A stretch of 32,673 nucleotides of DNA from Anaerolineales bacterium (GTDB taxonomy: Bacteria > Chloroflexota > Anaerolineae > Anaerolineales > UBA11858): assembly GCA_016785015.1 (NCBI GenBank), contig JADHTJ010000040.1, forward strand, positions 1 to 32,673. The letters are read 5' to 3'. Under the pieces are notes generated by a model, which saw nothing but the letters and a program-made list of their open reading frames with translations, did not search any database and was not told where the DNA came from. Positions 1 to 6,258 of the stretch are shown one piece after another (the stretch's first letter is position 1; each line of letters starts with the position of its first letter). Both the position numbers and the translations under genes were made by a program.

Positions 1-131
1 ATCGCATAATCCGCCACATCACTCCGCTTACCCCTTTACAAACCCGCATTCTGCAACTTTGTGGATTGTCTCCCGATATTTATACAAGGTTGGTAGAAAA
101 TTGAGAAAAGTCAATTTCATTTCAGCGAATA

Positions 132-308
132 ATGAGTATAGATGAAAAGATTGAGAAATTCGATTTGCGACCTGATTGGGATGATCCTGACAGATGTGAA
201 TACAATGTCGTTACCACTATTTTGGGGTTTGCCTGGCATGATGTTTTTGGCGGAAGTGACCAAATGACAGTTTATGCAGAATGGTCTACTAGAGAACCAT
301 TTCATTAG
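132..308 (+). CDS. Small hypothetical protein (58 aa)
   Basis: A short open frame encodes 58 residues beginning MSIDEKIEKFDLRPDWDDPD. It is acidic and has no signal peptide or membrane segment; a WHDVFGGSD stretch lies in its second half. In-frame stops upstream (codon at 102–104) mean that it is not the tail of a longer gene. It ends eight bases before the start codon of the next gene, so the two are probably co-transcribed. No good ribosome binding site is visible before the ATG. I do not recognise the family. Base composition is AT-richer than the rest of the window, which fits an accessory region. Confidence 0.45.
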   Translation: MSIDEKIEKFDLRPDWDDPDRCEYNVVTTILGFAWHDVFGGSDQMTVYAEWSTREPFH

Positions 309-316
309 GAAGAAAT

Positions 317-844
317 ATGAACAAGAAAAAAATCTGGATTTCCTCAATCGTCGCATTAGGAATAATTTTGTTGTGTGGCGTTAGTGTCTTTATCTACTTA
401 AATCAAGATCCGTTCTACGAGTATGGACAAGACTGGTTCGATAACTATTCGCGTTTTCCACTCATAAAACCATACGAAGCTCGATTTTGGGCCGACGGTG
501 GATTCGGGTGGACAATACACTTAGAAGGATCTATATATGAGAGAGATTTTTATTCTTATTATGATGTTTGGGATGTTCAAAAAATAGCCGTCGAAAAGGG
601 AGTAATTATGATTTATACCCCCACTGAAAATCCAGAAGTTGATGAGAGTATGGGAGAGAAAATGTTATATTGGTTCGTCATTATCCCCGATCAAGAGATT
701 GAAAAGGCCTTTGATCAAGAAAATGATTTTTTGGCATACATCAATCAATGGGGAATTCAAAAACCCGCATGGCAAGAGCCGGATGATATTATGACGGAAT
801 TTCGTCATACTAAATGCTTGCATTGGATACCGGAATGTGAGTAA
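317..844 (+). CDS. Hypothetical membrane-anchored protein (175 aa)
   Basis: The ATG follows an AGGAAGA ribosome binding site at about seven bases. Residues 7–28 form one hydrophobic helix after a lysine-rich start (MNKKKIW), so the protein is probably an N-terminally anchored or secreted protein. The remainder is soluble, rich in Trp, Tyr and acidic residues, and ends with two Cys in the last ten residues (KCLHWIPEC), which could form a disulfide outside the cell. I do not recognise a domain. It is tightly coupled to the 58-residue gene upstream (eight bases apart) and may work with it. AT-rich composition compared with the housekeeping genes suggests transfer or relaxed selection. Confidence 0.6.
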   Translation: MNKKKIWISSIVALGIILLCGVSVFIYLNQDPFYEYGQDWFDNYSRFPLIKPYEARFWADGGFGWTIHLEGSIYERDFYSYYDVWDVQKIAVEKGVIMIYTPTENPEVDESMGEKMLYWFVIIPDQEIEKAFDQENDFLAYINQWGIQKPAWQEPDDIMTEFRHTKCLHWIPECE

Positions 845-983
845 GCATCGCTCATCAGACGATGTTCTGGGTACATATTTAGTGGGATTTGGCATTATCG
901 AAATTGATTGACAGCAACGGGAGTCTGTTCCTCTCGCCTTCCAATTGTTAGTAGATCAAAAATATAGCCGACGGTATGGAACG

Positions 984-1211
984 ATGTTCAGGGGTCAAAC
1001 AATACTTACGTTGCTCTTTCTAATCAATAATTTCTTCTGCCAAATGAGTGGAACTCACACTGGGTTGTTTCAACGCGCTTTCAAGCCATCGAATGCAACA
1101 ACATATAACTGGCAACTGGTGCGCTGGGCGTTGGACCTCCCCCCCAACCCCCTTCCAATTGGAAGGGGGAGTCAGTTTGAATGTTTGATAGTAGGGTTTT
1201 TGAATGCATAA
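984..1211 (+). pseudogene. Remnant of a secreted-protein gene paralogous to the SLT gene downstream
   Basis: The frame from the ATG has a hydrophobic signal-like start (MFRGQTILTLLFLINNFF) and then reads ATTYNWQLVRWAL. The intact transglycosylase gene downstream has ATYTWQLVRWSD just after its own signal peptide. The two DNA stretches (about 1091–1126 and 1813–1848) differ at many synonymous positions, so this is an old paralogue, not a recent copy. Directly after the match the frame runs into a palindromic repeat (PPNPLPIGRGS) and soon ends, as if the rest of the gene was lost at the repeat. Confidence 0.45.
1136..1172. repeat. Palindromic intergenic repeat (element 1)
   Basis: A perfect 22-base palindrome at 1148–1169 has arms CCCCCTTCCAA and TTGGAAGGGGG. 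It belongs to the same style of GC-rich hairpin as the elements at 1249–1290 and 1668–1709. It interrupts the paralogue remnant. Confidence 0.6.
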
Positions 1212-1248
1212 AAGATCAGCAACTCAAACTGGACACGCTTGGGATTTG

Positions 1249-1290
1249 TTCCCCTTCCCTTCAGGGAAGGGGCCAGGGGATGGGTGAAGG
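1249..1290. repeat. Palindromic repeat upstream of the DUF559 gene (element 2)
   Basis: Arms CCCCTTCCCT and AGGGAAGGGG (1251–1272) flank a two-base loop. A tail follows that reads CCAGGGGATGGGTGAAGG. The element at 1668–1709 has the same order and orientation (hairpin, then CTAGGGGATAGGTCGAA), so the two form direct repeats around the DUF559 gene. Confidence 0.65.
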
Positions 1291-1296
1291 ATAAGT

Positions 1297-1695
1297 ATGG
1301 GCAAGAAGAACATCATCACCGGCCAAAAGATCAAGCCTGAAAAACTGGCACGCGCCAAAGAACTGCGCCGAAACATGACCCCGGCTGAGCGACGCTTATG
1401 GGGTAAGCTGCGCGCAAATCGGTTGGGGGGTTGGCACTTTAGAAGACAACAGGTCATAGATGGCTACATAGTCGATTTCTACTGTCACAAAGCCAGGTTG
1501 GTGATCGAAGTTGATGGACCAATTCACTACAAACAGAAGAAAGAGGATGCCCGAAGATCCAAAGTACTATCTGCTCGAGAATTGAAAATCCTGCGTTTCA
1601 CAAATGGGGCCGTGATGAACGATCTCGACCGGGTATTGGATGAGATCTTGGAAGAAATCGAGCCAGATTCCCCTTTCCTTGAGGAAAGGGGCTAG
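1297..1695 (+). CDS. DUF559 (Vsr-like endonuclease fold) protein
   Basis: The 132-residue product has the features of the DUF559 family: RRNMTPAERRLWGKLR near residues 24–39, then GWHFRRQQ, a VDFYC strand and the acidic VIEVDGPIHY motif expected at the active site of the Vsr/PD-(D/E)xK-like fold. The family is associated with nicking or repair-type nucleases, but most members have no proven function. The ATG follows a GAAGGAT ribosome binding site. The last residues (SPFLEERG) are encoded by the downstream hairpin itself, so the repeat supplies the end of the gene. The gene sits between two direct-repeat hairpins, which suggests it moved here as a small cassette. Confidence 0.85.
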   Translation: MGKKNIITGQKIKPEKLARAKELRRNMTPAERRLWGKLRANRLGGWHFRRQQVIDGYIVDFYCHKARLVIEVDGPIHYKQKKEDARRSKVLSARELKILRFTNGAVMNDLDRVLDEILEEIEPDSPFLEERG

Positions 1696-1709
1696 GGGAT
1701 AGGTCGAAT
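1668..1709. repeat. Palindromic repeat at the 3' end of the DUF559 gene (element 3)
   Basis: Arms CCCCTTTCC and GGAAAGGGG (1670–1691), followed by CTAGGGGATAGG. It overlaps the DUF559 stop codon and lies a few bases before the start of the transglycosylase gene. It is a near copy of element 2. Confidence 0.65.
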
Positions 1710-1716
1710 CAGGATC

Positions 1717-3114
1717 ATGCGCAGATATTTGCCCACATTCTTCTTGATTATAGGCGTGCTGCTTTCCACTGTGTTGCAGCCCGTGTCCGGCGTACGTGCA
1801 AGCCAGGCCCAAGCCGCCACATACACTTGGCAATTAGTTCGTTGGTCAGATGCCCAACCCCTGTGCTTGCTGGAAGTCAATCACGAAGGACTGCCCACTG
1901 GGGTCGAGATCTATACCCAATGCGGAGCCGAGCGCTACCAGGAGTGGCTCAACACCCCGCCTTGCACAGCCGCCCACACGGGAGGAGATACGTCTGCCTG
2001 CACAGGGGTCTATTTGCGTTTGATCACTGTCACGCAGGTCGAGGGCGACACACAAGATTCAGCCTCTGTTGAAAATTCACCCCCGATATATGCCTATGCC
2101 TTACCCCCACCAGAAGCCTGGCTGGATATCGAGGGCTGTGATTTTGGCAACCAGGGTTACAACTGCTCTGAAGCGCCCAAGCTGGTGATCCACGCCCAGG
2201 ATTCGCTGCCTACCGAGCAAATCATTAAAATCGATGGCAATCTTAATGGTGCCCCATTTAGCTGCGAAGGGGCTCGATGCGAGGTCGAGCTGACTCCCAC
2301 TTCTGAGGCAGGTGCTCTAATGGGCTTCTATGCCATTTCCAGTACTGGCATGAGCAGTTCTCCATACCAGGCCCGCCTGCGGGTAATTCAAGTAAACAAT
2401 GGCTGGCAGGTCAACGTTCTCAGCGACCGCTGGCAAGGAGATAATCTGAGCAGTTGTGCGCAGATTTGGGACGTCTTCCCACCCCTGGGAGCATTACCCA
2501 AATGGCTGACTTCGCCCCAAAACGCTGCTGATCTGGCCTCGGATGTGCCCTATACATACCTGGCAGGTCAACTGATCACCAAAGGGGTGGTCAATGCAGC
2601 GGAGTGCGCCCGACTTGGCCTGCAGGGTGATGGTTATGCCAATCCATGTGGGTTAGAAAAGGCGCGCGCTGAAGTCGATACCTGGCACGACCGCTTTGAC
2701 CCCCAGATTATCACTGCCGCAAATACCATCGGCATCCCTGCGCAGTTGATGAAAAATCTGATCGCCCAAGAAAGCCAATTTTGGCCAGGAAGTTATTATC
2801 TCTCACCCGAAGAGCGCGGCCTGGGGCAGCTGACTCCCGAGGGGGCTGATACCTTGCTGCTTTGGGATCATACTACCTTTACTGAGCTATGCCCCAATGT
2901 GATGCATACCGATACTTGCCAAAAGGGCTATCCTGCTCTGGCGGAGGAGCAGCAAACCTTTGTACAGGGGGCAGTCATGCAGCGCGTCGATGCCGACTGC
3001 GCGCATTGCTTCATGGGCATCGATCTGGGCAAAGCCGCTCTCAGCATCGAGTGGTTCCAAAGGTATGGCAGGCCAACTACCAACTTCCCACTAATCACTT
3101 CTATTCAACAGTAA
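1717..3114 (+). CDS. Secreted SLT-type lytic transglycosylase, probably C-terminally truncated
   Basis: Residues 1–32 form a Sec signal peptide. A Cys-rich middle part (residues 35–310) with no domain I recognise follows, and then a C-terminal transglycosylase-like domain. The likely catalytic Glu is E352 in IAQESQF, followed by GLGQLTPEGADT, the usual second motif of the SLT/goose-lysozyme fold. Such enzymes cleave peptidoglycan between MurNAc and GlcNAc without water. The final motif of the fold (a Tyr-containing N-x-G-type segment) is not evident, because the frame ends shortly after ALSIEWFQRYGRP and overlaps the end of glmS by 14 bases. I infer truncation by a rearrangement next to glmS; a natural short form is the alternative. 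Confidence 0.7.
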   Translation: MRRYLPTFFLIIGVLLSTVLQPVSGVRASQAQAATYTWQLVRWSDAQPLCLLEVNHEGLPTGVEIYTQCGAERYQEWLNTPPCTAAHTGGDTSACTGVYLRLITVTQVEGDTQDSASVENSPPIYAYALPPPEAWLDIEGCDFGNQGYNCSEAPKLVIHAQDSLPTEQIIKIDGNLNGAPFSCEGARCEVELTPTSEAGALMGFYAISSTGMSSSPYQARLRVIQVNNGWQVNVLSDRWQGDNLSSCAQIWDVFPPLGALPKWLTSPQNAADLASDVPYTYLAGQLITKGVVNAAECARLGLQGDGYANPCGLEKARAEVDTWHDRFDPQIITAANTIGIPAQLMKNLIAQESQFWPGSYYLSPEERGLGQLTPEGADTLLLWDHTTFTELCPNVMHTDTCQKGYPALAEEQQTFVQGAVMQRVDADCAHCFMGIDLGKAALSIEWFQRYGRPTTNFPLITSIQQ

Positions 3115-4942
3115 CGGACTTGGCCAAATTCCTGGGCTGATCGACATCCAAACCGCGCAGCGCGGCGATGTGATAGGCCAAAATTTGCAAGGGTATCACC
3201 GTTGTCACCGGGCTGAGCATCCAGGGGGTTTCTGGCACCCAAATGATTTCGTCAGCCACAGTTGGGATCAATTCGTCACCATCGGTCGCCACGGCAATCA
3301 CGCGCCCGCCTCGTGCTTTGGCTTGCTCAATCTGGCTGAACATTTTCTCGTACCAGGGATCACGTGGAGCAATTACCACCACGGGCATATCCGAGTCGAT
3401 CAAAGCGATTGGTCCGTGTTTCATTTCCCCAGCGGGATAGCCTTCAGCATGAATATAAGAAATCTCTTTTAGCTTAAGTGCGCCTTCATAGGCTGTGGGC
3501 ATATTGACCCCGCGGCCTAAATAGAGGGCATGTTTTACATCTACCAGGGATTGTGCAACGCTTTCAACATCAGCCTCGCGATCCAGACATTTTCCAGCCA
3601 GATCTGGCACCAAACGCAGGTCGGCGACAAGTTGGCGACGCTTTGCGTCATCGATCGTGCCTCGCAAATCGGCCAACAAAATGGCTAGCATGTACAAATC
3701 AACCAAAGGAGCGGTATAAGCCTTGGTGGAAGCAACACCAATTTCAGGACCCGTTTGCATGGAGATGAATCCATCAGCGATGCGCATGGCTTGCGATCCA
3801 ATGGCGTTGACAATTGACCACAGCTTTGCGCCCTTTGAACGACCTTCTTCCATAGCAGCCAAAGTATCGGCCGTTTCACCAGATTGGCTGATTGACAAAA
3901 CGATATCATTCTCGCCCACAATGGGATCGCTGTAACGAAACTCGGAGCCAATCTCAACTTCCACAGGGACGCGGGCAATGCGTTCGATGAGTACTTTGCC
4001 AACCATCCCTGCATAGGCGGCTGTCCCACAAGCCGTAATAAAAATCTTATTGATCCCACGCGCCAACTCAGGGGTCAGGTTAAGGTCTGGCAAACGGATG
4101 CGTCCCGCTTCAAAATCCACGCGTCCAGCTATCGTATCCGTCAAAGATCGCACCTGCTCATGGATCTCTTTGTGCATAAAATGGCGATACTCGCCCTTCT
4201 CCGCAGAGACTGGGTCCCAAGAGACATTATTGATCTCAAATTCAATGGGTTCACCACTTAGTGTATATACTGAAACCCCCTGACGAGTCAAAGTAGCCAT
4301 CTGATGCGATTCCAGAAATACCATTTTACGAGTGTGTTCAAGAATAGCAGGTAGGTCTGAGGCTACATACGTCTCACCCTCCCCCAAACCAATAACCACA
4401 CCACCAGCGTTGCCAATCCGTGCGGCAACGATCTTATCCGGTTCGGCACGCGACATCACCACGATTCCATGCGCACCACGCAAATGACTCAGCGCTTTGC
4501 GTGCTGCCTCGGCCAGTCCGTTTTCAGATGAGAGGTAACGTTCTACTAGATGGACGATTACTTCGGTGTCTGTTTCAGATTTAAACTCGACCCCTTCACT
4601 TTCTAATTCATCACGCAACTCGAGGAAATTTTCCACGATGCCATTGTGCACCAACACCACATCGCCGGTCATACCCATGTGCGGATGGGCATTGCGAGCG
4701 TTGGGCTCACCGTGCGTCGCCCAACGCGTGTGCCCAATGCCAATTTTGCCATGAACAGGATCTTTAGCCACTAAGGCTTGCAGCCGCGCCAGCTTACCAG
4801 CATCACGCCGAACTTTGATCTCACCATCCTGCAAAACTGCCAGTCCCGCGGAGTCATACCCGCGATATTCAAGGCGTTTGAGACCGTTCAGGATAAAAGG
4901 CGTGGCATCCTGCGGTCCGATATAACCGACAATTCCACACAT
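3101..4942 (-). CDS. glmS: Glutamine–fructose-6-phosphate aminotransferase (isomerising)
   Basis: The 613-residue protein has the full GlmS layout. An N-terminal glutaminase domain starts MCGIVGYIG, where Cys2 is the nucleophile; two SIS sugar-isomerase domains follow (SQSGETADT near residue 355), and the canonical tail DVDQPRNLAKSVTVE closes the protein. It makes glucosamine-6-phosphate from fructose-6-phosphate and glutamine, the first step towards UDP-GlcNAc and peptidoglycan. A GGAGGG ribosome binding site precedes the ATG by about five bases. The gene stands alone and converges with the transglycosylase gene, overlapping it by 14 bases. I see no glmS ribozyme upstream. Confidence 0.97.
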   Translation of the reverse strand: MCGIVGYIGPQDATPFILNGLKRLEYRGYDSAGLAVLQDGEIKVRRDAGKLARLQALVAKDPVHGKIGIGHTRWATHGEPNARNAHPHMGMTGDVVLVHNGIVENFLELRDELESEGVEFKSETDTEVIVHLVERYLSSENGLAEAARKALSHLRGAHGIVVMSRAEPDKIVAARIGNAGGVVIGLGEGETYVASDLPAILEHTRKMVFLESHQMATLTRQGVSVYTLSGEPIEFEINNVSWDPVSAEKGEYRHFMHKEIHEQVRSLTDTIAGRVDFEAGRIRLPDLNLTPELARGINKIFITACGTAAYAGMVGKVLIERIARVPVEVEIGSEFRYSDPIVGENDIVLSISQSGETADTLAAMEEGRSKGAKLWSIVNAIGSQAMRIADGFISMQTGPEIGVASTKAYTAPLVDLYMLAILLADLRGTIDDAKRRQLVADLRLVPDLAGKCLDREADVESVAQSLVDVKHALYLGRGVNMPTAYEGALKLKEISYIHAEGYPAGEMKHGPIALIDSDMPVVVIAPRDPWYEKMFSQIEQAKARGGRVIAVATDGDELIPTVADEIIWVPETPWMLSPVTTVIPLQILAYHIAALRGLDVDQPRNLAKSVTVE

Positions 4943-4956
4943 AGGAGCCCTCCGAT

Positions 4957-5030
4957 TCAGTGTTTAGTAAACAGTTACCAGTATCGATCATTGGATTGAA
5001 ACTGATCACTGCACACCGTTCACTGATATT
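4957..5030. repeat. Cluster of short CAGTG/CACTG motifs
   Basis: The stretch reads as alternating short inverted units (CAGTGTTTAGTAAACAGT, then ACTGATCACTG, then GTTCACTGAT). This style of intergenic repeat is dispersed in many bacterial genomes. It lies just upstream of glmS and may overlap its promoter. Confidence 0.4.
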
Positions 5031-5151
5031 GCCACTCTCTGCGTTTCTGTTCCACGGTTACCCGAGGGTTTTGTTCACAAAGTTCTGAAATGGAGGGAAA
5101 AGATACGGGTTGTGGCACTCCCGGAGGGCTTCCGCTGATCATTCGATCTTC

Positions 5152-5207
5152 CGCTCCCTCACCCCTCGCCCCTCTCCCAATGGGAGATGGGTTGGGGTGA
5201 GGGAGCG
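5152..5207. repeat. Long palindromic repeat
   Basis: Outer arms CGCTCCCTCACCCC and GGGGTGAGGGAGCG pair perfectly over 14 bases. An inner hairpin is formed by CTCCCA and TGGGAG. It is similar in style to the GC-rich hairpins near the DUF559 gene. Confidence 0.7.
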
Positions 5208-5269
5208 TTAGCCCCATCTCGCAATGGGGAACCCTCTTCCTCGTCATCCAATTTAGTCATGTAGTCCTT

Positions 5270-5320
5270 CGTCTGATGGTTCGATAGTCAGGATAAAAAT
5301 GACTATTCGACTACCAGACG
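5270..5320. repeat. Imperfect inverted repeat
   Basis: Two 21-base arms (5270–5290 and 5300–5320) start CGTCTG and end with ATAGTCA around a nine-base A-rich loop, with a mismatched centre. There is no T-tract, so a dispersed repeat is more likely than a terminator. Confidence 0.5.
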
Positions 5321-5400
5321 ATAAGACCAACAAACTACCTGGATCATGCGCTACTTTCCCTAATAAATTGTAGGCGCGAATTATAACCGATAAGGGATGA

Positions 5401-5429
5401 TTGACAAGCCTGCCCCAATTCGCTAGGAT
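5401..5429 (+). promoter_or_regulatory. Predicted sigma-70-type promoter of the isoaspartate methyltransferase gene
   Basis: TTGACA at 5401–5406 and TAGGAT at 5424–5429 are separated by 17 bases. The predicted start of transcription is about 20 bases before the start codon, and a GAGG ribosome binding site lies in between. Confidence 0.6.
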
Positions 5430-5454
5430 TTAATCATCGTGTGAGGATACAGAT

Positions 5455-6258
5455 ATGAAACTAAAAATCTCTTACTATAATTTTGGCGTGATCATCATTT
5501 TGATATTTGGCTCTGCCCTCTCAGCTTGTTCGCCCACAGTCCCCCGGACACCTTTCCCTGTACCCGAAGACAAACCACAATCTACAGTTACAAGAGAAGA
5601 GTATCCATCCCCCACAGAAACACCAGATTTATTCCTAGAAGCTCGTTTGCAGATGGTCGCCGAGCAAATTGAAGGCCGCGGCGTCAGCGACCCAGCAGTC
5701 TTAGAAGCCATGCGGCACACACTCCGTCATGCCTTCGTCCTTGACCGATATCTCAATCAAGCTTACGCTGACCACCCTTTGCCCATCGATTACGGCCAAA
5801 CTATTTCTCAACCCTACATCGTCGCTCTGATGACAGAGATGCTTGGAGTTCAGGCTGGCGACCGCGTTCTGGAGATTGGCACCGGCAGCGGATATCAAGC
5901 CGCCGTCCTGGCTGAAATGGGTGTTGAAGTCTTCACTATAGAGATCGTCCCCGAGTTATACAAACAAGCCACAGAGCGATTGGCTGATTTGGGCTATACC
6001 AACGTCCGGTCTCTCAACGTTGACGGTTATTTCGGTTGGGAAGAATTTGCGCCCTACGATGCCATCATCGTCACTGCCGCGCCAGATCATCTACCACAAC
6101 CGTTAATTTCCCAACTCAAAGAGGGCGGCAGATTAGTGATTCCCATCGGACCAGTGGGTGCAGTACAAACGCTGTGGGTGTTCGAAAGAGTTGGCGAAGA
6201 AATCGAAGCCTATAATTGGGGTGCGGTGCGCTTCGTACCTCTCACCGGAGAACACTAG
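5455..6258 (+). CDS. pcm: Protein-L-isoaspartate O-methyltransferase with a lipoprotein signal
   Basis: The C-terminal ~210 residues match protein-isoaspartate methyltransferases: MVAEQIEGRGVSDPAVLEAM, the substrate-loop region YGQTISQPYIVALM, and the SAM-binding motif VLEIGTGSGYQ from residue 138. The enzyme methylates damaged L-isoaspartyl residues so that they can be repaired. Unusually, residues 1–24 are a hydrophobic signal peptide ending in the lipobox LSAC, with Cys25 as the lipidation site, followed by a Pro/Thr-rich linker to about residue 60. This predicts a lipoprotein outside the membrane, where SAM is not expected. The ATG has a GAGG site and its own promoter. Its stop overlaps the convergent oxidoreductase gene by four bases. 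Confidence 0.9.
   Translation: MKLKISYYNFGVIIILIFGSALSACSPTVPRTPFPVPEDKPQSTVTREEYPSPTETPDLFLEARLQMVAEQIEGRGVSDPAVLEAMRHTLRHAFVLDRYLNQAYADHPLPIDYGQTISQPYIVALMTEMLGVQAGDRVLEIGTGSGYQAAVLAEMGVEVFTIEIVPELYKQATERLADLGYTNVRSLNVDGYFGWEEFAPYDAIIVTAAPDHLPQPLISQLKEGGRLVIPIGPVGAVQTLWVFERVGEEIEAYNWGAVRFVPLTGEH

Larger units (their letters stand above)
4943..5400. other. Repeat-rich intergenic region between glmS and pcm
   Basis: I find no convincing gene in this stretch. It holds a cluster of CAGTG/CACTG-type short inverted motifs (about 4957–5030), a long GC-rich palindrome (5152–5207) and an imperfect inverted repeat (5270–5320). A 75-codon frame on the minus strand here is made largely of the palindrome (HPNPSPIGRGARGEG) and is not taken as a gene. 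Confidence 0.6.

Noticed and set aside
1-131. Coding or mobile-element end at the left edge
   Set aside because: No frame or motif could be supported in these bases.
945-1211. Intact 88-aa gene from a TTG start
   Set aside because: Only the signal-like start and the WQLVRW stretch look like real protein; the end is encoded by a palindromic repeat. Listed as a remnant instead.
1136-1709. CRISPR array
   Set aside because: The repeats are three diverged hairpins with unequal spacing and a gene between them, not regular repeat–spacer units.
3170-4999. Several plus-strand frames inside glmS
   Set aside because: They are shadows of the glmS coding frame with no start signals or family resemblance.
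4943-5100. glmS ribozyme or riboswitch upstream of glmS
   Set aside because: I found no ribozyme core sequence; the stretch is short motif repeats.
5020-5247. Minus-strand 75-codon frame
   Set aside because: It is made mainly of the palindrome at 5152–5207 and has no ribosome binding site or family resemblance.
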